DNA from: Flavobacterium sp.
GTDB taxonomy: Bacteria > Bacteroidota > Bacteroidia > Flavobacteriales > Flavobacteriaceae
Direction: 5' to 3'
Length of the DNA stretch: 64,000 bases
Assembly (NCBI RefSeq): GCF_004211145.1
Contig: NZ_SEBS01000017.1
Location: forward strand, 18,045-82,044
Part shown: in pieces, positions 9,500 to 17,684 of the stretch
How the letters are laid out: every line of letters starts with the position of its first letter
Position numbering within the stretch: the first letter of the stretch is position 1
The notes under the pieces: generated by a model
The model's database searches: none
Told to the model about the DNA's origin: nothing
Seen by the model: the letters and a program-made list of their open reading frames with translations, nothing else
Program-made: the position numbers and the translations under genes

Positions 9500-9836
9500 A
9501 AGCTGAATTGGCGTGCGCCAAATATAGTGGAATATGGAAGCGGAGATTCCTGAAAATCAGTGAAAGGTTGTTTTGGGTAAATGAAACGCGGTACTTTTGT
9601 AAACCTCAAAGGTTTTTAACCCGAGGCAACGCCGAACTGTATGGAGGGCAGCGGAATAAAACCTTTGAGGTTTCCAAAAGATAAAGCCGACAGCTTGACC
9701 GCGCGGCAAAAGGCAATTTCAACTTTATGAACTTCCTGCCGCGCGGACGCGCCCAAATAAAAAAAGCCGCGATCAAAAATCACGGCTTCCTATACAGTGC
9801 AATCGACATTGTCAATTGTCAATTCTTCATTGTCAA
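9500..9836. other. intergenic region with promoter-like site and inverted repeat
   Basis: TTG (9568-9570), 21 bp, TACTTTTG (9592-9599) is a consensus-type plus-strand promoter with no gene after it. Directly downstream AAACCTCAAAGGTTTT (9601-9616) pairs with AAAACCTTTGAGGTTT (9658-9673). Between the arms is CCCGAGGC...CAGCGGAATAAA (9620-9660), a phrase found again at 12656-12695. A small RNA is possible. The segment 9808-9840 holds short TGTCAATT repeats that touch the end of metK. Confidence 0.4.
9758..9787 (-). terminator. Rho-independent terminator of metK
   Basis: Read on the minus strand: GCCGTGAT, 5-nt loop, ATCGCGGC, then a run of seven T (plus-strand A run 9759-9765). It lies about 50 bp after the metK stop. 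Confidence 0.8.
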
Positions 9837-11087
9837 TTAAATCCCAAAGTCAGCCTTCACCTTATCGACGAAGTCCAATTTCTCCCAAGTAAACAACTCG
9901 ACAGTCACGGTTTTTTCTTCTCCGTACGGATTTTTGAACGTCTTCGTTACCGTTTCAGGTTTGCGTCCCATGTGGCCGTAAGCCGCGGTTTCGCTATAGA
10001 TCGGGTTTCTTAGTTTAAGGCGTTGTTCGATGAAGTACGGACGCATGTCGAATACGTTCTCGACTTTCTTCGCGATTTCCCCGTCAGACAAACCAATTTT
10101 TGAAGTTCCGTAAGTCTCTACGAAAATCCCCATCGGTTTTGCAACTCCGATCGCGTAGGAAACCTGAACAAGAATTTCATCGGCGACTCCGGCAGCGACA
10201 AGGTTTTTCGCGATATGACGCGTCGCGTAAGCCGCTGAACGGTCCACTTTTGATGGATCTTTTCCTGAGAAAGCTCCGCCTCCGTGAGCGCCTTTTCCAC
10301 CGTATGTATCAACGATGATCTTACGTCCCGTCAAACCTGTATCTCCGTGAGGCCCGCCGATGACGAACTTTCCTGTCGGATTGATATGGTAATGGATCGC
10401 ATCGTTGAACAAGTGTGCGTATTGCGGATATTTCGCGATGATGCGCGGAATCAAGATATCGATGATGTCTTTCTTGATTTTCGCAAGCATTGTTGGCTCT
10501 TCGTCGAAGTCATCGTGTTGCGTAGAAATTACGATCGCTTCGATGCGCGACGGTTTGTTGTTGTCGTCGTACTCGAGCGTAACCTGTGATTTCGCGTCGG
10601 GACGAAGGTATTTGATCTCGTTGTTCTCACGACGCAATTCGGCCAGTTCCTGAAGCAACTTGTGCGACAAGTCAAGCGCCAACGGCATGTAGTCCTGGGT
10701 TTCGTTCGTCGCATATCCGAACATCATTCCCTGGTCGCCCGCGCCTTGTTCTTCTTTGCTCGCACGATCGACACCTTGGTTGATGTCGCTCGATTGCTCG
10801 TGGATCGCTGAAAGGATGCCGCAAGAATTCGCTTCGAACATGTATTCGCTTTTCGTGTATCCGATTTTCTTGATCACGTCGCGAGCGATTTGCTGGACGT
10901 CGAGATATGTTTTTGATTTCACTTCGCCCGCCAAAACGACCTGACCTGTGGTTACAAGTGTTTCGCAAGCCACTTTCGACTCGGCGTCGAACGCTAGGAA
11001 GTTATCAATCAGTGCATCCGAAATTTGATCGGCAACTTTGTCTGGGTGTCCTTCGCTAACGGATTCCGACGTAAAGAAATAAGCCAT
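9837..11087 (-). CDS. metK: S-adenosylmethionine synthetase
   Basis: Makes SAM from methionine and ATP, cytoplasmic tetramer. The 416-aa product begins [20 protein letters not shown] (N-terminal signature with GHPDK), has the GAGDQG motif near residue 119 and the glycine-rich [19 protein letters not shown] phosphate-binding signature near residue 272, so all three domains are present; bacterial MetK is usually about 385-420 aa. It is transcribed alone, from a TATATTTG promoter at 11207-11214 (minus) through a SAM-II-type riboswitch, and ends at a strong terminator. SAM feedback on its own synthesis is the expected regulation. The methionine genes follow within 3-10 kb on the other strand. Confidence 0.97.
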   Translation of the reverse strand: MAYFFTSESVSEGHPDKVADQISDALIDNFLAFDAESKVACETLVTTGQVVLAGEVKSKTYLDVQQIARDVIKKIGYTKSEYMFEANSCGILSAIHEQSSDINQGVDRASKEEQGAGDQGMMFGYATNETQDYMPLALDLSHKLLQELAELRRENNEIKYLRPDAKSQVTLEYDDNNKPSRIEAIVISTQHDDFDEEPTMLAKIKKDIIDILIPRIIAKYPQYAHLFNDAIHYHINPTGKFVIGGPHGDTGLTGRKIIVDTYGGKGAHGGGAFSGKDPSKVDRSAAYATRHIAKNLVAAGVADEILVQVSYAIGVAKPMGIFVETYGTSKIGLSDGEIAKKVENVFDMRPYFIEQRLKLRNPIYSETAAYGHMGRKPETVTKTFKNPYGEEKTVTVELFTWEKLDFVDKVKADFGI

Positions 11088-11111
11088 AATACTTTAAATT
11101 TTTAAGTTTCG

Positions 11112-11195
11112 AGAGGAATGGCAACCAGATGGCTAAAGAAGAAATCTGCTTTAGCATTTTTTAACGAGGTTGCAATCAGTCAAATTTTTCCTCTT
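11112..11195 (-). ncRNA. SAM-II-type riboswitch upstream of metK
   Basis: Read on the minus strand from 11195. P1 is GAGG (11193-11190) with CCTC (11169-11166). The loop ends CTGATTGCAA, and P1 is followed by GTTAAAAAATGCTAAAGCAG. This matches SAM-II elements: loop ATTGCAA, the 3' tail TAAA...GCTAAA, and a pseudoknot of CTG (11179-11177) with CAG (11148-11146) plus GC with GC. Downstream, the mRNA carries CTTTAGC (11138-11132), GGTTGC (11126-11121) and TTCCTCT (11118-11112), complementary in order to aptamer segments GCTAAAG, GCAACC and AGAGGAA. A competing structure is therefore evident. The aptamer starts about 12 nt after the -7 promoter element. Class assignment is by eye. Confidence 0.72.
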
Positions 11196-11206
11196 ATTGA
11201 CGGGTG

Positions 11207-11214
11207 CAAATATA
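11207..11214 (-). promoter_or_regulatory. metK promoter -7 element
   Basis: Minus-strand TATATTTG, an exact TAnnTTTG match, about 12 bp before the riboswitch aptamer. No clear TTG at -33. Confidence 0.6.
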
Positions 11215-11371
11215 GGAATTGCAGATTGAATACATAACCGAATCATTTTTTTTTATAAATGTCGGAGCAAGTTCGTATAAGAATGTTAATTCTTACTTTT
11301 TGCGATTGTGTTGTAGGAATTAACATATACTTTGATTAAATTGCTTCAAGTAAAACTAAATCGAAAAAATT

Positions 11372-12274
11372 ATGAAAAAAATTCTACTTACTTTTTCTCT
11401 ATTGGTTGCTGCCGTAACGGCCAACGCCCAGACGAATCTTCTGACAGAAAATTTTGATGCATTAGGCGATCCGGTAACGTTGCCCACAGGCTGGACGCAA
11501 ACAAATCAAAGTGCTCCGACGGGAACGTTGGGTTGGTTCAGAGGCGGTGCCGGAACCACTTTTGCTGGCTACAACGGTGGACAAACAGGTTACGCGGGAG
11601 CGAACTTCAACAGCACGACCGGAACCGGTGTCATCAGCACTTGGCTCATGTCGCCCGTTTTGAACCTTATGAATGGCGACGTGATTTCATTCTATACGAG
11701 AACTGCCACGGGATCTATTTATGCCGACAACCTTGAACTTCGTGTCAGTACGAACGGAGCCGCTTCGGTAAACCCGGCTGGCCCGACAGGTCTCGGCGAC
11801 TACACGACCTTGGGCGTCACCGTAAATACCGTTTTCCCGACGGCTTCCGGATATCCGCAGGTTTGGACACAGTATACGTATACGGTTGCGGGATTGTCTG
11901 CGCCGACTGATGCCCGTTTCGCGTTCCGCTATACAGTTCCGACAAGCGCCGGACCTAGCGGGAATAATTCGAACTTCATCGGTGTCGACGCAGTTTCTGT
12001 GGATCGCCCGACTGCCGGAGCTTCGGATTTCTTCAAAAGCAACATCAGTATGTATCCGAATCCCGCGCGTGAAATGCTCAACCTTTCGGTCACGAATGGC
12101 AGCGCAATCCAGAACGTACAGATTTCTGACTTGAACGGACGCATCGTGAAATCGGTCGACTTCGCAAGCATGAGCGACATCCAGTTGGTCACATCGGACC
12201 TTGCTGTGGGCGCTTACACGATCAGTGTGAAAACTGAAGACGGAAGCGGCGTTTCCAAATTTTTAAAACACTAA
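11372..12274 (+). CDS. T9SS-secreted protein with choice-of-anchor-J-like domain
   Basis: A 300-aa secreted protein. The signal peptide is MKKILLTFSLLVAAVTANAQ. The mature N-part (LLTENFDALG, ISTWLMSPVLNLMNGDVISF, LELRVSTNG, RFAFRYTV) is the choice-of-anchor J/MAM-like lectin-type jelly-roll found in many T9SS cargo proteins. From about residue 225 a type A T9SS sorting domain follows: ISMYPNPAREMLNLSV, ISDLNGRIVKS, LAVGAYTISVKTEDG and a terminal KFLKH. It should cross the outer membrane by the type IX system and be surface-attached or released. No catalytic motif is visible. Single gene with its own terminator. Confidence 0.9.
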   Translation: MKKILLTFSLLVAAVTANAQTNLLTENFDALGDPVTLPTGWTQTNQSAPTGTLGWFRGGAGTTFAGYNGGQTGYAGANFNSTTGTGVISTWLMSPVLNLMNGDVISFYTRTATGSIYADNLELRVSTNGAASVNPAGPTGLGDYTTLGVTVNTVFPTASGYPQVWTQYTYTVAGLSAPTDARFAFRYTVPTSAGPSGNNSNFIGVDAVSVDRPTAGASDFFKSNISMYPNPAREMLNLSVTNGSAIQNVQISDLNGRIVKSVDFASMSDIQLVTSDLAVGAYTISVKTEDGSGVSKFLKH

Positions 12275-12294
12275 TCCCACACGGATAAACTTCA

Positions 12295-12329
12295 AAAAGC
12301 CTCTCAATAAAACGAGGGGCTTTTTTATT
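12295..12329 (+). terminator. Rho-independent terminator after the T9SS protein gene
   Basis: AAGCCTCTC, loop, GAGGGGCTT followed by TTTTTATT, 20 bp after the stop. Confidence 0.85.
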
Positions 12330-12434
12330 CGATATATAGTTGCTGAAGAAACGATAACGATTTCTGTTAAATTTCAAAGTTTCGTTTGGATAATCAAAAA
12401 ATAGTTAGGAAGTTTGTGATTCAAGAAAAGTAAA

Positions 12435-12503
12435 ATGAAATTCATCATCTGTCAAATGTGTATCTGTCGTCCGGAATCATCCGCGGGATACGCCGTTGCC
12501 TAA
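12435..12503 (+). CDS. Cys/Met-rich leader peptide (candidate attenuator)
   Basis: A 22-codon ORF starting ATG at 12435 and ending TAA at 12501-12503. Cys codons are at positions 6, 9 and 11 and Met at 8 (core ICQMCIC), then RPESSAGYAVA. It is followed 21 nt later by a strong Rho-independent terminator. A CGGGA inside the ORF (12484-12488) can pair with TCCCG of the terminator's 5' arm (12530-12534), giving a possible antiterminator. The next gene is metY, the O-acetylhomoserine sulfhydrylase. I infer that ribosome stalling at Cys codons senses cysteine or sulfur supply. The 22-codon length and the in-ORF CGGGA match the aromatic leader at 26141. Confidence 0.6.
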   Translation: MKFIICQMCICRPESSAGYAVA

Positions 12504-12524
12504 TCTTGAGTTTAAGATATAAGC

Positions 12525-12558
12525 AAGCCTCCCGAGAAATTGGGAGGCTTTTTGTTTT
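12525..12558 (+). terminator. attenuator-type terminator after the Cys/Met leader
   Basis: AAGCCTCCC (12525-12533), 8-nt loop, GGGAGGCTT (12542-12550), then a T-rich run. It lies in the untranslated region ahead of metY, with no other gene between leader peptide and terminator. Confidence 0.85.
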
Positions 12559-12655
12559 TAGTCAAAAATCAAAAATCAAAAGTCGTAAAGTCAAAAGGTC
12601 GAAAAGCAACGTCAACGGAAGGCAAGACTCAAATAAACGAATCAACAAATCAACA

Positions 12656-12695
12656 CCCGAGGCGCAGCCGAACTGATGGAGCGCAGCGGAATAAA
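12656..12695 (+). repeat. short dispersed repeat (second copy of the 9620 element)
   Basis: CCCGAGGCGCAGCCGAACTG followed by ATGGAGCGCAGCGGAATAAA. The same phrase with minor changes occurs at 9620-9660 inside an inverted repeat. Confidence 0.5.
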
Positions 12696-12741
12696 TCAAC
12701 AAATCCAAAAAATGAAAAATCAAAAAAATATCTGTTGTTGT

Positions 12742-12789
12742 ATGCGACTCTTTCGCCCGGCTCGCCATGCCCGACATCGAACAACATAA
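12742..12789 (+). CDS. possible second leader peptide, Arg/His-rich
   Basis: A 15-codon ORF, ATG 12742 to TAA 12787-12789, encoding MRLFRPARHARHRTT: five Arg and two His. It is followed 23 nt later by a hairpin with an eight-T run (12813-12850). I found no complementary segment that would give an antiterminator, so attenuation is less convincing than for the leader at 12435. It could be a regulatory leader, a remnant, or chance. Confidence 0.3.
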   Translation: MRLFRPARHARHRTT

Positions 12790-12812
12790 CAAGTTATAAT
12801 TTGTGTATTTCG

Positions 12813-12850
12813 AAGCCCTTTTGGTAAGCCATCCAGAGGGGCTTTTTTTT
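12813..12850 (+). terminator. terminator-like hairpin upstream of metY
   Basis: AAGCCC (12813-12818) with GGGCTT (12839-12844), some extra weak pairs inside, and a T run to 12850. It is the second terminator in the metY leader region. Confidence 0.6.
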
Positions 12851-12960
12851 TGGCCGAAAGACGAATGACGAAAGACGAATGACGAAAGACAAAAGACGAA
12901 AGACGAATGACAAACGACAACACCATCGGAAGGCAATGACTCAAATGAACAAATGAACAA

Positions 12961-13260
12961 ATGAACAAAAAAACGCCCACGGAAGGCAACTGACGAACGA
13001 CGAAAGACGAATGACAAACGAAAAACCATCGCTAGACAAATTTTAACTAAACGATTAAACAGTTCAACGATTAAACAAACGATTAAACAAATGAACAAAA
13101 AAACGCCCACGGAAGGCAACTGACGAACGACGAACGACGAATGACAAACGAAAAACCATCGCTAGACAAATTTCAACTAAACGATTAAACAGTTCAACGA
13201 TTAAACAAACGATTAAACAATTGAGCAAAAAAAGCCCACGGAAGGCAACCGACGAATGAC
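12961..13260. repeat. 130-bp tandem repeat ahead of metY
   Basis: Copy A starts at 12961 and copy B at 13091, nearly identical over 130 bp (ATGAACAAAAAAACGCCCAC start, CCATCGCTAGACAAATTT inside, ACGATTAAACAGTTCAACGA near the end). A third partial copy starts at 13221. The flanks 12860-12960 and 13260-13370 hold shorter shuffled versions of the same phrases. Between 12275 and 13390 I find no protein gene apart from the two leader ORFs. Confidence 0.85.
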
Positions 13261-13390
13261 GAAAGACGAATAACAAACGACAACACCATCGGAAGGCAAT
13301 GACTCAAATGAACAAATCAACAAATGAACAAATGAACAAATCAACAAAAACGCCTCAATTAAACGTTTCAACAATTAAACAACAAAAATC

Positions 13391-14683
13391 ATGAGCACAC
13401 AAAAATTCTCCACCAACGCCCTGCACGCAGGCCACGACGTAACCAAAAATGGAGGAACACGCGCGGTTCCGATCTACCAAACAACGTCGTACGTATTCAA
13501 CAACGCCGATCACGCGGCCAACCTTTTCGCGCTTGCCGAACCCGGCTACATTTACACACGCCTCAACAACCCGACGAACGACGTGCTCGAACAACGGCTC
13601 GCCGCACTTGAAGGCGGAATCGGGGCGGTCGTCACGGCATCGGGAACGGCGGCGTTGACAACGGCTTTATTGGTCCTGTTGCGCGCCGGCGATCACATCG
13701 TCGCGTCGAACAGTTTGTACGGCGGAACGTACAATTTGTTATCGGTCACCTTGCCGCGTCTCGGCATCACGACAACCTTCGTCGATCCGTCCGATCCTGA
13801 AAATTTTTCAAAAGCCGCAAAAGAAAACACACGCGCCTTCTTCGCCGAATCACTCGGAAACCCGAAACTCGACGTACTTGATCTCGACGCGATTTCGGCC
13901 CAGGCCAAAGATTACAAAGTGCCGTTCATCGTCGACAATACAGTAGCTACGCCATATTTGTTAAATCCGATCGAACATGGCGCCGACATCGTCATCCACT
14001 CCTTGACCAAGTACATTTCCGGAAACGGAACGTCATTGGGAGGCGTGATCATCGACGCCGGAAAATTCGATTGGAGCAACGGGAAATTCCCTGAATTCAC
14101 CGAGCCGTCCGCGGGTTATCACGGATTGGTCTATCACGAAGCGCTCGGCCCCGCGGCATTCATCGCGAAAGTCCGGATCGAAGGCTTGCGTGATTTCGGT
14201 GCCGCATTAAGTCCGTTCAACGCGTTCCAGACGATCCAGGGTTTGGAAACGCTTTCCATCCGAATCCAGAAACACAGCGACAACGCACTCAAACTGGCGC
14301 TTTGGCTCGAACAACAGGAAGACGTCGCGTGGGTGAATTATCCGGGACTGCCGTCGTCGAAATACAAGGATTTGGCGCGAAAATATCTGCCCGAAGGACA
14401 ATCCGGAATCGTGACGTTCGGCCACAAAGGCGGTTTCGAAGCCGCGAAAAAAGTCGCCGACGCCACGAAATTGTTCTCGCTCCTGGCGAACATCGGAGAC
14501 ACGAAATCACTCATCATCCATCCTGCAAGCACGACGCACCAGCAACTCAGCGACGAGCAACAGGAAGCGACGGGCGTGACGAAAGACTTGATCCGACTGT
14601 CGGTCGGGCTTGAAGATATAGAGGATTTGAAGGCGGATTTGAAGGCGGTTTTCGCGTTGATCAGGGCGACGCAGAAGATTTGA
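13391..14683 (+). CDS. metY: O-acetylhomoserine sulfhydrylase / cysteine synthase-type (MetY)
   Basis: PLP enzyme of the Cys/Met metabolism family that condenses O-acetylhomoserine with sulfide to give homocysteine. The 430-aa length fits MetY (about 430) better than MetB/MetC (about 390). The PLP lysine is K207 in HSLTKYISGNG; the cofactor-binding VTASGTAALTTALLVLL and the C-terminal IIHPASTTHQQLSDEQQ motifs are intact. metX, making its substrate, follows 188 bp downstream. The long upstream region holds a candidate cysteine attenuator, a second terminator and tandem repeats, so expression is probably under leader control. Confidence 0.95.
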   Translation: MSTQKFSTNALHAGHDVTKNGGTRAVPIYQTTSYVFNNADHAANLFALAEPGYIYTRLNNPTNDVLEQRLAALEGGIGAVVTASGTAALTTALLVLLRAGDHIVASNSLYGGTYNLLSVTLPRLGITTTFVDPSDPENFSKAAKENTRAFFAESLGNPKLDVLDLDAISAQAKDYKVPFIVDNTVATPYLLNPIEHGADIVIHSLTKYISGNGTSLGGVIIDAGKFDWSNGKFPEFTEPSAGYHGLVYHEALGPAAFIAKVRIEGLRDFGAALSPFNAFQTIQGLETLSIRIQKHSDNALKLALWLEQQEDVAWVNYPGLPSSKYKDLARKYLPEGQSGIVTFGHKGGFEAAKKVADATKLFSLLANIGDTKSLIIHPASTTHQQLSDEQQEATGVTKDLIRLSVGLEDIEDLKADLKAVFALIRATQKI

Positions 14684-14871
14684 GATTTTAGTCGAAAGTC
14701 AAAAGTCGAAAGTCGAAAGAAAAGTCGAAAGACAGACGATTTCGTTGCGGAAACGCTAAATGACCTTTATGGTTCAAAATCCGAGCCTGCTTTAAAATAT
14801 TAAAATCTTGTTTTTTTTGGTTTGTGAAAGTCGCCTTGCCTCGGCGGGCGGCTTTACTTTTAAAAATCTAT

Positions 14872-15849
14872 ATGGAAAATCTTAAGAAAGTCACGTTCAG
14901 CCACGAACTCGAAAACGGGAAAATCCTCCAAAACCTAAACGTTTTCTATCAAACGTTCGGGCCTGAAATCGGTTCCGCGCCAATCGTTCTCGTCAATCAC
15001 GCGCTCACGGGAAACTCGAACGTCTCGGGGAAAAACGGCTGGTGGCAGGAACTCATCGGCTACAACAAAACGATTGATCTAAACAATTTTACGGTTATCG
15101 CGATCAATATTCCGGGAAACGGTTTCGACCAGGATCCGGAAAACCTTATCGAAAACTACCGCGATTTCACGGCGAAAGACATCGCTTCCATTTTTTGGAA
15201 AACACTTGAAAACCTCAAGGTCGGGAAATTATTCGCCGTCATAGGAGGAAGCCTCGGCGGAGGAATCGCCTGGGAAATGTCGGCGCTCCGGCCAACTTCC
15301 ATCCAAAACCTGATTCCCGTCGCGACCGATTGGAAAGCCACCGATTGGGTAATCGCGAACGTTTTGATCCAAGACAAAATCCTCAACAATTCCAACGATC
15401 CGATACCTGACGCTCGCCTCCACGCGATGCTTTTATATCGAACGCCGCAATCACTCGCGTTGCGCTTCAACCGCGAAACATCGGGAAAAGAATTCAAGAT
15501 CGAGAACTGGCTCGTCAGCCACGGCGAGAAATTGCAGAATAGGTTTACGCTTTCGGCCTATAAACTCATGAATCATTTGCTCAAAACCATTGACATTTCA
15601 AGGAATCGCGGCAGTTTCATCGACATCGCATCGCACATTACGGCGAACATCCACATCGTTTCAGTCGACACCGATTATTTTTACGTCGCCCACGAAAACA
15701 AAGCGACAATCACCGAATTGCTTCCGTTCAAAACCAATGTTTTCCACCATGAAATCCAATCGATCCACGGCCACGACGCGTTCTTGATCGAATCCCAACA
15801 ACTTTCTCAAATCCTTTCCCCGATTTTCTCCAACGTTTTGAGTTCTTAA
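14872..15849 (+). CDS. metX: homoserine O-acetyltransferase family protein
   Basis: Alpha/beta-hydrolase-fold transferase that acetylates homoserine from acetyl-CoA for the MetY reaction. 325 aa, slightly short for MetX (350-380). The nucleophile elbow is GGSLGG with Ser127; the acid and base are probably in SVDTDYFYV and IHGHDAF near the C-terminus. The early oxyanion segment VNHALTGNSNVSG is typical. ATG at 14872 is used because the frame's earlier GTG (14824) lies in a hairpin-forming region and adds a non-homologous stretch. Position next to metY supports the call; strict acyl donor specificity cannot be read. Confidence 0.88.
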   Translation: MENLKKVTFSHELENGKILQNLNVFYQTFGPEIGSAPIVLVNHALTGNSNVSGKNGWWQELIGYNKTIDLNNFTVIAINIPGNGFDQDPENLIENYRDFTAKDIASIFWKTLENLKVGKLFAVIGGSLGGGIAWEMSALRPTSIQNLIPVATDWKATDWVIANVLIQDKILNNSNDPIPDARLHAMLLYRTPQSLALRFNRETSGKEFKIENWLVSHGEKLQNRFTLSAYKLMNHLLKTIDISRNRGSFIDIASHITANIHIVSVDTDYFYVAHENKATITELLPFKTNVFHHEIQSIHGHDAFLIESQQLSQILSPIFSNVLSS

Positions 15850-15876
15850 GGTTCAAAATTTCATTCAAAATAACAC

Positions 15877-15908
15877 TTGCACAGTAAACCAAAATCACGT
15901 TACTTTGC
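15877..15908 (+). promoter_or_regulatory. promoter of the SAM-I/metH transcript
   Basis: TTG at 15877-15879, 21 bp, TTACTTTG at 15901-15908 (7 of 8 to TAnnTTTG), about 20 bp before the riboswitch. Confidence 0.5.
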
Positions 15909-15930
15909 ACTGTTCATTCACATAACGCCG

Positions 15931-16028
15931 TTATCACGAAAGGCCGAGGGATTAGACCCGCAGAAGCCTTAGCAACCCTTTGCCAAAAGAAGGTGCTACA
16001 TTCTACCGACGAAATTCGGACAGATAAC
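15931..16028 (+). ncRNA. SAM-I (S-box) riboswitch
   Basis: P1 is GTTATC (15931-15936) with GATAAC (16023-16028). Between them the conserved core reads ACGAAAGGCCGAGGGATTAG, then ACCCGCAGAAGCC, TTAGCAACCC, and AAGGTGCTACATTCTACC, in S-box order. Downstream, ATAACGG (16051-16057) can pair with CCGTTAT (15929-15935) and is followed by TTTTAATTTTT, so P1's 5' strand has an alternative partner. The element leads the metH1-metH2-metF genes, so SAM would repress methionine regeneration. Confidence 0.93.
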
Positions 16029-16105
16029 TAAAGGAATTTTCTCACTTTCCATAACGGTTTTAATTTTTAGGAGCACGACGCGTGAGTTCACGTTGCACGT
16101 TTTGT

Positions 16106-16199
16106 CCGGCTGTCCGCTATTATCTTTTTGGGCAAAACCTACAAGGTTCTGAAAACCTTGCAGGTTGCCCAAAAAGGATAACCGCTGCCATCCGGGCTA
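16106..16199 (+). repeat. long-hairpin intergenic repeat, copy 2
   Basis: CCGGCTGTCCGCTATTATC at the left and GGATAACCGCTGCCATCCGG at the right. The centre is a near-perfect hairpin (CTTTTTGGGCAAAACCT with AGGTTGCCCAAAAAG, inner CAAGGTTCTGAAAACCTTG). It sits between the SAM-I riboswitch and metH1. Confidence 0.75.
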
Positions 16200-16334
16200 T
16201 TTAGGACGTGATCGTTTCGCATTGCCGTGTTGCTCGGGATTGACAGATTGACAGATTTTAGATTGACAGATCGCCCTTCAAGGATAGATCGGATCTGAAA
16301 ATCTGAAAATCTGAAATCTGAAAATCTAAAACCT

Positions 16335-17336
16335 ATGTCTAAAATTCAAGAAGCAATTTCAAAAAGAATCCTCGTCCTCGACGGCGCAATGGGCACAATG
16401 CTCCAACGCCACAATTTTTCTGAAGAAGATTACCGTGGCGAGCGTTTCAAAGATTTCCCGCATCCGCTAAAAGGCAACAACGACCTTTTGACACTCACGC
16501 AACCCGAAGCGATTAAAGACGTACACCGTCAATATTTCGCTGCGGGAGCCGATATCGTCGAAACCAATACATTTTCGGGAACCACGATCGGGATGGCCGA
16601 TTATCACATGGAAGACTTGGTTTACGAACTCAATTACGAATCGGCGAAAATCGCACGCGAAGTCGCCGACGAGTTCGAATCCCAAAATCCAGGAAAGCCG
16701 CGTTTCGTCGCCGGTTCCATCGGCCCGACAAACCGCACGGCCAGCATGTCGCCTGACGTCAATGATCCGGGTTATCGCGCGATCACGTTCGACGATTTGC
16801 GCGTCGCTTACAAACAACAAGTCGAGGCTTTGATCGATGGCGGTTCCGACATTTTATTGGTCGAAACGATTTTCGACACGCTGAACGCCAAAGCCGCGTT
16901 GTTCGCGATCGAAGAAGTCAAGGAAGAGCGCAACCTCGACATTCCCGTCATGGTTTCGGGCACGATCACCGATGCATCGGGACGAACACTTTCGGGTCAA
17001 ACGGTTGAGGCATTTTTGATTTCGATTTCACACATTCCGTTGCTTTCTGTCGGGTTCAATTGCGCGCTTGGCGCCGATCAGTTGCGTCCGTATTTGAAAC
17101 GTCTGGCGCAAAACACGTCACTAAACATCTCGGCTCACCCGAATGCAGGATTACCGAACGCCTTCGGTCAATACGACCAAACACCTGAGGAAATGCAAGC
17201 GCTGATCAAGGATTATCTCGATGAAAATTTAATCAACATCATCGGCGGATGCTGCGGCACGACGCCTGAACATATAAAATTGATTGCCGACGTTGCCGCA
17301 AATTATCAGCCGCGAAAAGCATTTGAGACAGCTTAG
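16335..17336 (+). CDS. metH: methionine synthase, homocysteine S-methyltransferase module (split MetH, part 1)
   Basis: Zinc-dependent homocysteine-binding module of cobalamin methionine synthase, 333 aa, encoded separately from the rest. Begins with [13 protein letters not shown]; zinc ligands are Cys243 (FNCALG) and Cys306/Cys307 (GGCCGT). It must work with the product of the next gene, which has the folate, B12 and activation domains. The SAM-I riboswitch lies about 300 bp upstream with a hairpin repeat in between. Confidence 0.95.
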   Translation: MSKIQEAISKRILVLDGAMGTMLQRHNFSEEDYRGERFKDFPHPLKGNNDLLTLTQPEAIKDVHRQYFAAGADIVETNTFSGTTIGMADYHMEDLVYELNYESAKIAREVADEFESQNPGKPRFVAGSIGPTNRTASMSPDVNDPGYRAITFDDLRVAYKQQVEALIDGGSDILLVETIFDTLNAKAALFAIEEVKEERNLDIPVMVSGTITDASGRTLSGQTVEAFLISISHIPLLSVGFNCALGADQLRPYLKRLAQNTSLNISAHPNAGLPNAFGQYDQTPEEMQALIKDYLDENLINIIGGCCGTTPEHIKLIADVAANYQPRKAFETA

Positions 17337-17341
17337 TTTTA

Positions 17342-17476
17342 GCCACGGATACACGGATTTTCACGGATTTAAAAAGCATCGTTTTTTGTAAAAACAGGCT
17401 TGTTAATTCAAACCAAGAGATGACAATCGGCACGAGTATAATCCGTGTGATCCGTGAAAATCCGTGTATCCGTGGC
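17342..17476. repeat. inverted-repeat element with 27-bp perfect arms, copy 1
   Basis: The arm starting GCCACGGATACACGGATTTT (17342-17368) is perfectly complementary to 17450-17476, with 81 bp between. The same arms occur at 28510-28536 and 28584-28610. The rest of the gap up to 17684 holds fragments of similar wording (GTGGCAAAA, CACGGAT-like) and no gene. Confidence 0.85.
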
Positions 17477-17684
17477 AAGAAAATAAAGCGACAAAATAAA
17501 ATCAAAGTCCGTGGCAAAATCTCGGCAAAAATTTAAAACAAGAATTAGCGAGTTTGCAGCAAAAAATCTGCGCAAGAGCAAATAAAAATCTGTGACCCGA
17601 GCGAAGCGAATTGGCGCAGCAATCTGTGGCCAAAAAAACAGCATCCACGATAAAAAATAAAAAGCCATCAGTGGCAAAAACAGA

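Noticed and set aside
12961..13260. CRISPR array
   Set aside because: Units are 130 bp and tandem with no unique spacers; no cas genes in the window.
12540..13276. Several overlapping ORFs on both strands in the metY leader
   Set aside because: They are translations of tandem and shuffled repeats (KSTNQ- or FVFRHSSF-type), not proteins.
17342..17476. Insertion sequence
   Set aside because: Inverted arms are present but the centre is only 81 bp with no transposase and no target-site duplication visible; treated as a repeat element.
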